The notes: generated by a model from the letters alone, not told the origin. Counted from the stretch's first letter, positions 38,581-47,200 are shown. The stretch is 64,000 bases of DNA from Ectopseudomonas chengduensis (GCF_900102635.1 NZ_FMZQ01000007.1:62001-126000), one strand, 5' to 3'. Translations and numbers: made by a program.

Positions 38581-38751
38581 TCAGCGCGGCTTTTTCTGAA
38601 CAGAGAAGAGGCGGGTAGGGGCCTTGAGCTTGAGCTGGCGCGCTTCTTCCTTGGCGGCACGCTCAGGCTTCCAGGAACACCCTATGTCCGTTTCAACACG
38701 CCCACTGGCATCCCAGGATGCCTCCACCACACGATAAAGCTGCTGTGCCAT
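38581..38751 (-). CDS. Very small basic protein
   Basis: 56 aa: MAQQLYRVVEASWDASGR, then KPERAAKEEARQLKLKAP and a basic end. It sits 2 bp upstream of the 79-aa gene with good spacing. Confidence 0.55.
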   Translation of the reverse strand: MAQQLYRVVEASWDASGRVETDIGCSWKPERAAKEEARQLKLKAPTRLFSVQKKPR

Positions 38752-38800
38752 AGCCGGATGCCTGTTCTATAGATACCGTTGATGTGAAGAGGGAGGGTGG

Positions 38801-39268
38801 TCAAGACATCCGTAAAGCCTTCGTTACCGTTTGAGCAGGTACTGGCTTAGCAAGGTGTCTCTCGATGTCCCTTTTGAAAATCGGTAAATCGAAGGGGGAG
38901 GCCACGCCTTCGGGCGATTCAGAGTCGTAGTGCAGATACCCATTGGTTACCCAAACGTGATAGGCGAAGTAGACCTTATCGAGGTCATCCTGGCTCATGT
39001 CCGATGGGGGAGAAATTCCATAGCCTTCGAGTAAGGACCAGTTGAGGTGGCCCTGATCGTGAACCTCGTACTCATCCATGACGACACCCGACCTGATAGC
39101 CCAGCTATCCATGATGAAAAAGCCATCGTTAGCCACTGCTGGGTACTTCAGCAGGAAATCGGCGAAGTCCATGCAGTAGCCATTGTTGATGGCTTCAGCG
39201 GTGTTGGCCACTCGCCAAACTTCGACATACTTGCGAACAAGGTCTTCGATGCACTGGCTGATATTCAT
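38801..39268 (-). CDS. Hypothetical acidic protein
   Basis: 155 aa from ATG 39268. SQCIEDLVRKYVEVWRVANT, MDFADFLLKYPAVANDGFFI, and YFAYHVWVTNGYLHYDSES. No enzyme motif seen. Confidence 0.65.
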   Translation of the reverse strand: MNISQCIEDLVRKYVEVWRVANTAEAINNGYCMDFADFLLKYPAVANDGFFIMDSWAIRSGVVMDEYEVHDQGHLNWSLLEGYGISPPSDMSQDDLDKVYFAYHVWVTNGYLHYDSESPEGVASPFDLPIFKRDIERHLAKPVPAQTVTKALRMS

Positions 39269-39281
39269 AGACAACTCGTCG

Positions 39282-39605
39282 TCAATGAGCGCTTGAGGTA
39301 CTGGCCGTCGCATCCGCAAAGCCACACGACAAAAGCTGTGCGCGAAGCATAGGAGGAGTCAAAGCCTCGATGGCCATTGCCATACTGGAGATGAGGTCGT
39401 TACATCCTGCCAAGGCCCGCCAGGCGTCATCGAGAACAACCAACTCACTGCTGCCGGAAGGTGAGTGCTTTGGCCAATGGACGGAGAACTGAGCCGACCA
39501 GTTCGTGTCTTCGACGATAATATCGAAGCGCTCGGTATCGTCGCCAAGGGCAGAGCCGGCATACCAAGCTTTCGACACCTGGATAAAGCTACGAGTGGTG
39601 CTCAT
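39282..39605 (-). CDS. Hypothetical protein
   Basis: 107 aa. DDTERFDIIVEDTNWSAQFS then VVLDDAWRALAGCNDLISSM. ATGA overlap couples it to the gene upstream at 39602. No family. Confidence 0.65.
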   Translation of the reverse strand: MSTTRSFIQVSKAWYAGSALGDDTERFDIIVEDTNWSAQFSVHWPKHSPSGSSELVVLDDAWRALAGCNDLISSMAMAIEALTPPMLRAQLLSCGFADATASTSSAH

Positions 39606-39847
39606 GCGAACTTCCTGGGTGCGTCGTACTGCTTGCGCAGTTCGTGTCCGGTCGCCTGGTGAACGATCCTGCCGCCGTACAGCTCTGCGTACTGGCGCGC
39701 GGTGCGGTAATAGAAGCGCTGAGACCGCTTCCCATCGGGGTAACGGACGTAGAAGCGGCCAAAGGTTGCTTGAACCATATACTGGCCGCCACGAAAGGTA
39801 TCCAGCCAGACCATCATGAGCATCAGTGCGGCGCGAAAGCGTTGCAT
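39602..39847 (-). CDS. Small hypothetical protein
   Basis: 81 aa from ATG 39847 with AGGGAGA upstream. A hydrophobic N-terminal stretch (FRAALMLMMVWLDTF) could be a membrane anchor or signal; FYVRYPDGKRSQRFYYRTAR follows, basic and aromatic. Confidence 0.6.
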   Translation of the reverse strand: MQRFRAALMLMMVWLDTFRGGQYMVQATFGRFYVRYPDGKRSQRFYYRTARQYAELYGGRIVHQATGHELRKQYDAPRKFA

Positions 39848-39938
39848 GAGCAGTCTCCCTGAGTCGCCCGGCCTATTCGCGCGTGGCGTTGAATATTCTG
39901 CTGGCGCTTGGTCTGGAAGAGAATCCCTCCAGAGTGCG

Positions 39939-40352
39939 TTAGCCCATCCGCATGCCTTTGCTGAATTTGGAAGAGGCCGCAGCCTCACGGTATTGGTCAG
40001 CCATGCCGATAGCGCCGTCCCGTGTTGTTTCGACCAGCGAATAGCCTTCAGCATCGGTGTAGCGGTCAATGACCCCTTGCTGCACCAGCGCGCTACCCTG
40101 CGAGTCAATCGCCAGTATCAGCATCACGTGCTGGTGTCCGGCCAGGCTGTTCTCGCCTTTCGAGGGGTCTTCATCAATCGGACCCTTGATGAAGCCACGG
40201 TATTCAGCCGGCACTGTCTCTTCCCAGCCACCGAAGAAATAGCGCTCCACCATATCCAGCGTGTCCAGCTTCCACTGCGCAGCGAAGTCCTTGATGCTGT
40301 CAATCGAGACACCATCCCACTTCCACGTATAAATCTCGTCTTCAGGGCCCAT
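39939..40352 (-). CDS. Hypothetical protein
   Basis: 137 aa. WKWDGVSIDSIKDFAAQWKL starts it; ETVPAEYRGFIKGPIDEDPS and KFSKGMRMG follow. Second gene after the ParB-like gene in the class A unit from 41497. Unknown family. Confidence 0.65.
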   Translation of the reverse strand: MGPEDEIYTWKWDGVSIDSIKDFAAQWKLDTLDMVERYFFGGWEETVPAEYRGFIKGPIDEDPSKGENSLAGHQHVMLILAIDSQGSALVQQGVIDRYTDAEGYSLVETTRDGAIGMADQYREAAASSKFSKGMRMG

Positions 40353-40397
40353 AATCAGTACTCGCTATTCTGTGGGCGGATATTAGAGCCGGGGCCT

Positions 40398-41441
40398 TCA
40401 GGCCTCGGCTTGCTCGCGCGAAGTGTTGAACATGTCATGCTGATCGTCGTTGCCAGCGCCAGTGCCGTTTTCCTCGGGCTGCTCAGGCGCTTCGGTCTTT
40501 TCCAGCAGGGCAACCAGTTCTGCCAGTTTGCTCGCCGGGATGCTGACTTGCAGCTCAACATCAGGCGTGTCTTCGCCTTCCTTGGCTTCGGTTGCGGTGA
40601 AGCTGTTCATCGCATGCTCATCGAGCGCAGCACGCAGACTCGGGGTGAGCGAGGAGAGCGAGGCCAAGTGTGTGCGAACCTCCTTGATCTTCAGCTTCGG
40701 TGCAGCAGGGGTGCTGGTGCGAGCAGCAGGCTTATCCTTCGGCATGGCGCGCTGACGGCCCTGTGCCTCCGCTTGCGCAATCATTGCCAGTGCGGCTTCC
40801 ACATGCTGCGGGCCGCCTTTCTTCTCGTCACGGATCAGCTCGATCACCGTGGTGGCCATGATCTTGCCGTCGCGCACCAACTGCTTGGCAGCTTCTTCGG
40901 CCTGAGCAAGCAGCAGCATTTGCGCCACATGCTCAGCGGTACGCTTGCCAGAACCGTCCGGCTTGCCGCAGCGGTCGGCGATCTGTTTGTTGGTGAAGTT
41001 CTGATTGTGCAGCTTCAGGTAGGCCTCCGCGCGCGACACGGCGTCGACGGCGAGAGAGTTCTCCGAGTTCAGCATCAGGTAGATAGCGTCAGCGCTGTTA
41101 CCTTTGAAGTCCTCGATCTTCAGACCGGCCATCTCGTGGCCTTCCTTCACCGCCAGCTTGGCAGCCAGGGCACGGTGGTAACCGTGAACAACCACGATGC
41201 GATTGCCTTCGACCTTCACCTGGATGGCGGGGAAGCTATCGCCACGCTTCATGGCGTCGGCGTATTCGCGCACGGTATTGTGATCGATTGGGCGAATGTT
41301 GCGCTCAGGGTAGACATCGATCAGCTCAACCGGGCAAACGTGGGCGCGGTCACGCTGAATAGTGATTACGTTGTCACCTTCCTTGGCTTTGGCGGCCAGC
41401 AGTTCTTGGAGCTGACGCACAGAGGTAGCTTGCTTTTCCAT
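40398..41441 (-). CDS. ParB-like DNA-binding protein
   Basis: 347 aa. Residues 32-95 are the ParB/sulfiredoxin-like N-domain: VCPVELIDVYPERNIRPIDH, then GDSFPAIQVKVEGN and VVVHGYHRALAAK (GxHR at 87-90, the nucleotide-contact motif of ParB). The HTH part (140-215; AYLKLHNQNFTNKQIADRCG, TAEHVAQMLLLAQAEEAAKQ, GGPQHVEAALAM) is shared with the C-terminus of the DndC-like protein at 14097. The C-terminal third is acidic and low complexity. No parA is nearby, so a plasmid-segregation role is doubtful; such ParB-like proteins often accompany PAPS-reductase-like enzymes in phages. Confidence 0.83.
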   Translation of the reverse strand: MEKQATSVRQLQELLAAKAKEGDNVITIQRDRAHVCPVELIDVYPERNIRPIDHNTVREYADAMKRGDSFPAIQVKVEGNRIVVVHGYHRALAAKLAVKEGHEMAGLKIEDFKGNSADAIYLMLNSENSLAVDAVSRAEAYLKLHNQNFTNKQIADRCGKPDGSGKRTAEHVAQMLLLAQAEEAAKQLVRDGKIMATTVIELIRDEKKGGPQHVEAALAMIAQAEAQGRQRAMPKDKPAARTSTPAAPKLKIKEVRTHLASLSSLTPSLRAALDEHAMNSFTATEAKEGEDTPDVELQVSIPASKLAELVALLEKTEAPEQPEENGTGAGNDDQHDMFNTSREQAEA

Positions 41442-41496
41442 GATGCCCTCCTGGGGCCGCGATTACTGGCTGGTCAGGCAAATGTGCCTGTTTACG

Positions 41497-41531
41497 CTTG
41501 ATATTGTATATGCGTAATCAAGAAAATGGAA
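41497..41531 (-). promoter_or_regulatory. Class A promoter-operator, copy 8
   Basis: TTGATA-N12-AATCAA variant at 41498-41521 with one central change, -10 TACAAT, -35 TTCCAT (41526-41531). It drives the ParB-like gene and probably the leftward genes down to 37238. Confidence 0.87.
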
Positions 41532-41553
41532 GAGGGGAGAGCGGAAAAACAAG

Positions 41554-42087
41554 CTATTTTTCTGGCTCACCTTCCTGGCGACCTTCGCGCCACCAGGTGA
41601 TCTCTTCAAACGGATTGGCGTGCAGCACAATATCACCAGAGGGAAGCTGAGCAACCGAGAATCCACGAGAGATGCCCAGGCCAAAGCGCTCTGGTCGGGT
41701 GTCCGAAACGCTCGTTGCGACCCTGACCCCTTCAACCTTCGGACTGTAGGCGAATTTCGGTGCTGCGATAAAGGGGCAGACGCGCAAGGCGTACTCGGCG
41801 CAGGTCCGGTGCATGGGCAGATCAGTGAACAAGCGGTTTGCCATAGACAGAGGACCGCCAACGAAAGCCATGCGGCCACCAAGGGGCTCACCGCAGATAC
41901 CGCAGCGTTTGGTGTTCACTGCGTGCACCCACTTCTGCATATCCAGGGCCCGGAAGTCAGGAATCCCTTGATCGTCGAACTCCACTACGAAGGGGATAGG
42001 GTAGCCACGCACGTCCCGCGCAAGGCGCGCTATTCGCTCGGGTTGCTCAATCAGGGAAAGGTCTGTCCAGGTGCGTGCCATCGTCAT
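41554..42087 (-). CDS. Hypothetical protein with treble-clef-like zinc site
   Basis: 177 aa. RCGICGEPLGGRMAFVGGPL and LPMHRTCAEYALRVCPF give CxxC...HxxC, typical of small zinc folds in phage and plasmid proteins. A C-terminal strand region (LPSGDIVLHANPFEEITWW) follows. Last gene of the class A unit from 45298. Confidence 0.7.
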   Translation of the reverse strand: MTMARTWTDLSLIEQPERIARLARDVRGYPIPFVVEFDDQGIPDFRALDMQKWVHAVNTKRCGICGEPLGGRMAFVGGPLSMANRLFTDLPMHRTCAEYALRVCPFIAAPKFAYSPKVEGVRVATSVSDTRPERFGLGISRGFSVAQLPSGDIVLHANPFEEITWWREGRQEGEPEK

Positions 42088-42156
42088 CTTGTCGTGTGGT
42101 TCAGTGGTAGCCAGGCGCCTTGTACGCGCTGGATCATGGAAAACAAATCACTTGTT

Positions 42157-42396
42157 TTAGGAGGCCTGGTGCCCAACTCGTGCAGCGGTGATGACTGCCG
42201 CGATGAAGCCGGGAGACACATCGTCGAAGGATGCGGCGTTAGGCGCGGGATAACTCGGCAACTGCGCCATCTCCTGCAGAGAGAGGATGCGACCAGCAAC
42301 ATGGTCCTGGTAGCCGCAATGCGGGCAACCACGGTTGTCGCGCGCCAGCTCCTCGGCGCATGCGGGGCAGATGACAGACTGCAAGGTAATTGCCAT
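42157..42396 (-). CDS. Small zinc-ribbon protein
   Basis: 79 aa. ICPACAEELARDNRGCPHCG is a complete double-CxxC ribbon at the N-terminus; the rest is helical. Unknown function. Confidence 0.7.
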   Translation of the reverse strand: MAITLQSVICPACAEELARDNRGCPHCGYQDHVAGRILSLQEMAQLPSYPAPNAASFDDVSPGFIAAVITAARVGHQAS

Positions 42397-42409
42397 ACAT
42401 CCTCCTGGA

Positions 42410-43039
42410 TCAGTTGCTCGCGGCGACAGTGCGCTGCTGTATGCGTTGAATGTCGGCTTCTCGGCGCGCGTCGCGCTCTTCCTTCAGCCGGCGGTCTATC
42501 TCGGCCTGGCAACCTTTTAGGAACGTGTGCCCGGCACCCTCTGCCAGCCAAGCGACAACCGACTCGACGGTCTCGTAATCGCTGGCGCTGAGAGGCGTAC
42601 GCTTGGTGTCACGGCCGTTCTCGGTTATCTCATGAGCCGGGGCGAGAACCATCTCGATAGTGCGTAGACCGAAGTCACGAAAGTTCAGGCGCTGGTTTTC
42701 GTTGGCCCAGGCCATAACGAAGGCTGAGGTACGGCAGAACAGCGATCCAGCAAGACGCTCGGCGAGGCCTTCAGCCTGAGCCAGGAACGCACGGCCGTTG
42801 TTGGTTCCCAGCCAACGGATGACGCTTGCGGAGACGCTCGCATGGCGCTGTGTGAGCCGACCAGACACGCGCGCCAGCACGGCATGGAGCTGAGCATTTG
42901 GGCCTTCGCTATCCCAGATGGACGGCGGCTCCTTGGACATCAACGCCTGCCACGCCTCGACGAACACCTGCTCGCCAATCACGTCGCTCCGCACCGGGCG
43001 GATAGGGGTATGGTCAAACGCGGCTTCGACAGTGGACAT
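42410..43039 (-). CDS. Hypothetical protein
   Basis: 209 aa. GEQVFVEAWQALMSKEPPSI and FAVMAWANENQRLNF-like helices precede a charged coiled-coil end (DRRLKEERDARREADIQRIQ). No domain named. Confidence 0.65.
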   Translation of the reverse strand: MSTVEAAFDHTPIRPVRSDVIGEQVFVEAWQALMSKEPPSIWDSEGPNAQLHAVLARVSGRLTQRHASVSASVIRWLGTNNGRAFLAQAEGLAERLAGSLFCRTSAFVMAWANENQRLNFRDFGLRTIEMVLAPAHEITENGRDTKRTPLSASDYETVESVVAWLAEGAGHTFLKGCQAEIDRRLKEERDARREADIQRIQQRTVAASN

Positions 43040-43051
43040 GGTGATCTCCGA

Positions 43052-43492
43052 TCAGGACAACAGGTTACTTCCGCCTTCAGCCAGCCGGCGGGCCACCTTG
43101 TTGCGGCGGCTCCAATCAAGGTCAGGCGACTGGAGGAGGGGAATGACACGAGAATAATCCGGTTTGCGCTTGCTCTGCCGTTTTGCTTCGCTGCGCGCCA
43201 TCTCGCAGATGGTCAGCAGATCGTTGATGCTGGTGAGGTGCGTCAGCATCAACTCGGCCGCTTTGGCGAACCACTGCTCGCGAGTCAACGACTCGCCCCC
43301 TGTTGCGCGCTGCTTGACCGACGCACGGGAGCGAAGGATGCGGTACTCAAACCCGAGAGGGTTGAGATTGTGCGGGTCAGTTTTCTCTACGATCTCGACA
43401 GCATGTTCAGGGCCGGCGACACACACGTACATAGTTGGCTGCCGAGGAGTGCGGTGGACGATGAAGCGCGGGTAAGTCTCTTCTTCGGTCAT
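43052..43492 (-). CDS. Hypothetical protein
   Basis: 146 aa. N-terminal strands (YPRFIVHRTPRQPTMYVCVA) and a helical, basic C-terminal half (MARSEAKRQSKRKPDYSRVI; DWSRRNKVARRLAEG). Unknown function. Confidence 0.65.
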   Translation of the reverse strand: MTEEETYPRFIVHRTPRQPTMYVCVAGPEHAVEIVEKTDPHNLNPLGFEYRILRSRASVKQRATGGESLTREQWFAKAAELMLTHLTSINDLLTICEMARSEAKRQSKRKPDYSRVIPLLQSPDLDWSRRNKVARRLAEGGSNLLS

Positions 43493-43501
43493 GGTCGTGT
43501 C

Positions 43502-44023
43502 CTAGGCAACTTTGGAGACAGCTTGGGCTTGGGCCCAGGCTGGGAGAGTGGCGGTAACTGTCAGTCCATGCGCCAGCGGATCGAGGAGAACCTTGCCGGC
43601 GCTCAGGGTATCAGCCAGTGCTTTCAGCTCGCACGTGGTCAAGGAGCGCCAGCTATTACCGACAAGCATCTCGGCGGCGATAAGTCGCTTACCTGCATTG
43701 CAGGCGACGAGGCGGATGCTCTGCATTCCCTGTGCTGCATCAAAGGTGTGCCCCCAGCAGCCGGCGATAAAGCCAAGCTGGTGCTGCTGTTGCAGCTTCA
43801 GCACCAGCAGCTTGTCCAGCACGTCCTGGTGGTAATCGCGCATTAACGCGCGCTGACCGGCTTGCTCGGCGATAGGGCGCTTGAGGCCGTCCACGTAGGC
43901 GAAAGGCTCGGTGTGGTAGTTCTCCTGCATTGCTGCGCCCAAAGATTCCTCGGCGATAGCTTTCTCCAGGTCGGTTACCGGGAGGACGTTGCCAAACATA
44001 TCGGTGACGGTAAGGTGCTGCAT
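43502..44023 (-). CDS. Hypothetical protein
   Basis: 173 aa. TVTDMFGNVLPVTDLEKAIA, a Gln-rich helix (LLVLKLQQQHQLGFIAGCWG), and SWRSLTTCELKALADTLSAG. The opening MQHLTVTDMFG recalls small mobile-element proteins that start with a DxFG phrase. No function known. Confidence 0.65.
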   Translation of the reverse strand: MQHLTVTDMFGNVLPVTDLEKAIAEESLGAAMQENYHTEPFAYVDGLKRPIAEQAGQRALMRDYHQDVLDKLLVLKLQQQHQLGFIAGCWGHTFDAAQGMQSIRLVACNAGKRLIAAEMLVGNSWRSLTTCELKALADTLSAGKVLLDPLAHGLTVTATLPAWAQAQAVSKVA

Positions 44024-44030
44024 GGATACC

Positions 44031-44564
44031 TCAGTTGCTCGAATGGGTCAGCAGGGTGCGGATGTCGTTAGCGCTGAAGCCTGGGGTGGCGAGAATGGCT
44101 GCGTAGCGCTCGCGCTCTTCAACTGTGGCCACCGACTCCCAAAGCTCTTTGACCGAAAGCTTCTTGTTGGCCCACTTCGCCTTGCTATGCGGGGCATGGG
44201 TGACAGCAATAGCCACGAAGAGGCCAGCTGCATCCACAATGTGGAATTCCTGATCCATCTCGCTGCTGACCAGCTTGAAGCGCGGGTGAGCGCTCTGCTC
44301 AAGGCCGTTGACGTGAGCGTTGAACTGATCGAGGTCAGCCAGGAAATACTCGGTGGAGTCGTCATCACAGCGGACTGCGAACGCTTGCCCGTTGAAGCCC
44401 ACGAACTCGCGGTCAAGACAGTCCACCTGGGCCGACTCTTCCTCGCTGGCGCTCTCCGGTGCAACCCGGCCAGTGGCCAGGTCGACGGTGCAGAAGGTTG
44501 CGAGCTGGAAACCACCGTCCCATTCCGAGACGAACTGGGCGGCGATGCGGTTGTTGTCGATCAT
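44031..44564 (-). CDS. Hypothetical protein
   Basis: 177 aa, acidic. DNNRIAAQFVSEWDGGFQLA, FVGFNGQAFAVRCDDDSTEY and a helical C-terminus with VKELWESVATVEERERYAA. No family recognised. Spacing to neighbours is 7-14 bp. Confidence 0.65.
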   Translation of the reverse strand: MIDNNRIAAQFVSEWDGGFQLATFCTVDLATGRVAPESASEEESAQVDCLDREFVGFNGQAFAVRCDDDSTEYFLADLDQFNAHVNGLEQSAHPRFKLVSSEMDQEFHIVDAAGLFVAIAVTHAPHSKAKWANKKLSVKELWESVATVEERERYAAILATPGFSANDIRTLLTHSSN

Positions 44565-44578
44565 CGGAACCTCGTTGA

Positions 44579-44935
44579 TCAGAAAGCGAGACTAGCTTGA
44601 CGGTCGGCGTAGGAGCACCAGCGCTCGAAGCTGCTTCCTGCGAAGCCGGATACGGCGCTGATAAAGCCCTCGGCGCGAGCTTTCCTGATCAGCTCGGCGA
44701 TGACCTCTTCGGAATCCCCCATCTCAAAGCAGGTATCGACACTGCGCTCACCAAGGCCTTCATAACCAGAATCCCAGAGGGAGTAGGAGGTAATGTCGTC
44801 CACAAGGTCATGTTTGATAGCCAAGCTCATGAACTCGACACGACCTTTGAAGCCGGCAACGGAGTTGCTGCCGACCAACCCATTGGCGAGTACCTGAAGA
44901 CGCTGGATGACCTTGGTGTTTGCGACGTTCGACAT
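44579..44935 (-). CDS. Hypothetical protein
   Basis: 118 aa. NTKVIQRLQVLANGLVGSNS begins it, and ELIRKARAEGFISAVSGFAG with SSFERWCSYADRQA ends it. Helical. Unknown family. Confidence 0.65.
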   Translation of the reverse strand: MSNVANTKVIQRLQVLANGLVGSNSVAGFKGRVEFMSLAIKHDLVDDITSYSLWDSGYEGLGERSVDTCFEMGDSEEVIAELIRKARAEGFISAVSGFAGSSFERWCSYADRQASLAF

Positions 44936-44954
44936 ACGGGCTTGGCCTTACTGC

Positions 44955-45272
44955 TTAGTGTTGTGTTTGTGCGGCTTGCGCGGCGATTACTTCGAGCTGG
45001 CGCTCATGCAGCGCACGAAGCTCGCTGATGATCTGCTCGCAGTGGGCATCCCAGCGACCTCTGCAGGACTGCTCAATCAGGTCTGCGACCTCGGCGAAGG
45101 TATACCTGTGAACGCGAGAATCCGGCTTGCGCAGCAGGTGAGCGAAGTCAATGGCAACCTGGGCAACGACCTTGGTCTCTTCGCTGGTCGCGCTGTATTT
45201 CTTCAGGCCGACAAACTGTCCGGCGGTAATGAAAACGGCAATGTCGCGAGCGGGGTTCGGGGTCATGGTCAT
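44955..45272 (-). CDS. Hypothetical protein, first gene of class A operon
   Basis: 105 aa from ATG 45272 (ATG 45266 is also possible, with better spacing to GGAG). FITAGQFVGLKKYSATSEET then IDFAHLLRKPDSRVHRYTFA and a C-terminal helix. It lies 26 bp from the class A operator. Confidence 0.65.
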   Translation of the reverse strand: MTMTPNPARDIAVFITAGQFVGLKKYSATSEETKVVAQVAIDFAHLLRKPDSRVHRYTFAEVADLIEQSCRGRWDAHCEQIISELRALHERQLEVIAAQAAQTQH

Positions 45273-45297
45273 CACTCCAGATAGGGGCTTGCCTGTG

Positions 45298-45332
45298 TTT
45301 GATATTGTATTTCGCATATCAAGTTAAAGCAA
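45298..45332 (-). promoter_or_regulatory. Class A promoter-operator, copy 9
   Basis: TTGATA-N12-TATCAA at 45299-45322 with a diverged centre, -10 TACAAT, -35 TTGCTT (45327-45332). It drives 44955 down to 41554. Confidence 0.83.
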
Positions 45333-45429
45333 GCTATAGCGTCAATTTTAAATTAACGCATTGCAGTAATGTGCATGCTCATTGCAGCGCCAGCAGAGCC
45401 AGGGCCTCGGTTGGGGTGCTGAGAAAGAA

Positions 45430-45457
45430 AAAGGGCGCTGATTAGCGCCCTTTTCAC
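45430..45457 (-). terminator. Bidirectional terminator
   Basis: AAAGGGCGCT / AGCGCCCTTT, 10-bp perfect stem with GATT loop, A-run on the left and T-run on the right. It ends the leftward exonuclease transcript 19 bp after its stop. Confidence 0.9.
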
Positions 45458-45475
45458 CGTATCTGACAATGAAGG

Positions 45476-46261
45476 TTAGGATGTTCGCCGAGGCGGTCGC
45501 CGACCGCTCTTGCATCGCTGCAAGTAACGAAGAACACCCAACGTCATCCGGGCGTCGGCCAGCGCTCGATGCGCCCCTGGCTCTGCCGCACTACAATAGG
45601 TTGCCGCGTCGATCAGTTTCATCCAGCGCCAGCCGTCCCGTCGTTTGTCCCACTCGCCATTCCAGGCGGCATACATCTGCATCGCGCAAGTTGTCGTTAG
45701 CACTGGCGAGGGCAGCCCGTGGCGCTGGTGCGTCTGCATCAGCAATCGATCATCAAAGGCACTGTTGTAGGCAACGACCTTCCGTCCAGCGACGATAGAC
45801 GCGAACAACACGGCTACCTCGGGCCAGCTCGGTGCGGTGGCCACCATCTCATCGGTGATACGGTGGATAGAGGTGGCTTCGGGTGGAATTGGTTTGGATG
45901 GGCGAATCAGGGTATCGAGGATCGGTCGACCGGCGGCGTCGACAATGGCGATCTCACAAACCTCGTCGTCTGGGCCAACGCCTGTTGTTTCAGTGTCCAG
46001 CACCAAGCAGGCGCTGTCGATCAGTTCCCGTGCCTGCGCAGCGATGCTCTGTCGGCGTTGTTGCGCAGGGCCAGGTTCCCAAAACCACGGTACACAATCC
46101 GAAGGATCGTAGACGTAATACGCGCCACGGCCTTGCCAGACGCTGCCAACAGGGCGAGCACCTGGCCCAGGCATCAGGTGTTCAGCTTTTAGGTGCGTAC
46201 GGCAGCGCAGCCCACGGGCAGCAGCTTCGGCCGGTGTGAGGTGTATTCGCGTCCTGGGCAT
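45476..46261 (-). CDS. DnaQ-like (DEDDh) 3'-5' exonuclease
   Basis: 261 aa. Residues 85-245 are a DEDDh exonuclease: VLDTETTGVG (ExoI), VVAYNSAFDDRLL (ExoII) and HRALADARM (ExoIII, with the His). All acidic residues are present, so it should be active. An 80-residue N-terminal extension contains a Trp/Tyr-rich part (YYVYDPSDCVPWFWEPG). Possible roles are plasmid repair, proofreading or RNA trimming. Confidence 0.9.
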   Translation of the reverse strand: MPRTRIHLTPAEAAARGLRCRTHLKAEHLMPGPGARPVGSVWQGRGAYYVYDPSDCVPWFWEPGPAQQRRQSIAAQARELIDSACLVLDTETTGVGPDDEVCEIAIVDAAGRPILDTLIRPSKPIPPEATSIHRITDEMVATAPSWPEVAVLFASIVAGRKVVAYNSAFDDRLLMQTHQRHGLPSPVLTTTCAMQMYAAWNGEWDKRRDGWRWMKLIDAATYCSAAEPGAHRALADARMTLGVLRYLQRCKSGRRPPRRTS

Positions 46262-46320
46262 GCGGTCTCCTTAAGGGGGCAACTGAGTAGGGGAGGGTGA
46301 GGCTGGCGCTTCACCCATCC

Positions 46321-46342
46321 CCCTCTCACTGAAGTGAGAGGG
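46321..46342 (-). terminator. Perfect hairpin after the PilT-like gene
   Basis: CCCTCTCACT / AGTGAGAGGG with a two-base centre, 31 bp after the stop at 46373. Lacks a T-run; a weak terminator or processing stem. Confidence 0.5.
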
Positions 46343-46372
46343 CCCTAATCACAACCTTGGCCTGTTTGCCGG

Positions 46373-47200
46373 TTACTGCGAGGCGCCCGAAGACAGAAGG
46401 GTGTCGAGGACGGCCTTGCTGCCTTGTGCTGCAACCATTTGGGCTTGATCGGCATCCAGTCCGTGCTGGCGCAGCATCGCTTCTTCTCGCTTTGTTCGAG
46501 CCTGGTGAAGCATGGATGCATCTGGCCAGTCCAGCTCTTGGAATACCGAGAGAGCCTGCCCCTCAGCTAGCAACTGATCCAGAAAGCTTTCACCAGCCCC
46601 GTAACTGCGCAACAGCACGCGAAGCCGTTCAAGGCCATCTCGTGCGTGGATGACGGCAACGACTTTCACGCCGGCCAGGGCGTAAGCTACGGCCTCAAAC
46701 GCAATTCGGTCATCTCGAATCTCGTCGATCAGTTTGAGTCGATGGCCGAGCGGGAAGTCCTCATCCGGTCTTACAGAGGTTCGCGACAGCCGTTCGCGAG
46801 TGCCGGTGCGTTCAAGCGCCAGCTCTCCCATGATCACATTGGCTGTGGTTGTTCTTCCCTGCATAGTGGGGCCGGCAATCAGCACCAGCGCGCCACGTGT
46901 ATCCGATAAATCCATCAGGCGATTCAGTTCAGCAATGGTCGGCTCGTGAGCGCTGAAGATGGTTGCAACGCTGGGCGTTTGATTGCTCTGCACGCTGACC
47001 CGGATGTTTGTGGTCGCTGGTGCTGCTGATTGCCCTTGTTTGGGCCGTCCGTAGGAAGCGCATGCAGCGTCCCAATTAGGGAAGTTCTCTTCCTTGGCCA
47101 CCAGCTCCAGCGACTGCGAATGTGTTACCGGAACCTTGAGCATATCGGTCACCGCTGTCCGGAGGCGCTTGGCGCGGCTTTTGAGTGAATCTGAAGTCAT
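46373..47200 (-). CDS. PilT/GspE-like P-loop protein with altered Walker A and Glyoxalase_8-like N-terminus
   Basis: 275 aa from ATG 47200. Residues 1-45 (LKSRAKRLRTAVTDMLKVPV, then SLELVAKEENFPNWDAACA) match the short domain often placed on plasmid ATPases and annotated as glyoxalase-related (Glyoxalase_8). The rest is secretion-ATPase-like: LVLIAGPTMQGRTTT (Walker A), KLIDEIRDDRIAFEAVAYAL, VVAVIHARDGLERL. The Walker A Lys is Arg here, so ATP hydrolysis may be weak or lost. No pilus or secretion genes are adjacent. Confidence 0.75.
   Translation of the reverse strand: MTSDSLKSRAKRLRTAVTDMLKVPVTHSQSLELVAKEENFPNWDAACASYGRPKQGQSAAPATTNIRVSVQSNQTPSVATIFSAHEPTIAELNRLMDLSDTRGALVLIAGPTMQGRTTTANVIMGELALERTGTRERLSRTSVRPDEDFPLGHRLKLIDEIRDDRIAFEAVAYALAGVKVVAVIHARDGLERLRVLLRSYGAGESFLDQLLAEGQALSVFQELDWPDASMLHQARTKREEAMLRQHGLDADQAQMVAAQGSKAVLDTLLSSGASQ

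Noticed and set aside
40398..41441. Plasmid partition parB
   Set aside because: No parA next to it and no parS-like cluster nearby; the HTH shared with a PP-loop enzyme points to another role, so I did not give a par symbol.
39816..41501. Rightward 561-codon open frame
   Set aside because: Antisense to the ParB-like gene and its neighbours; no family features of its own.
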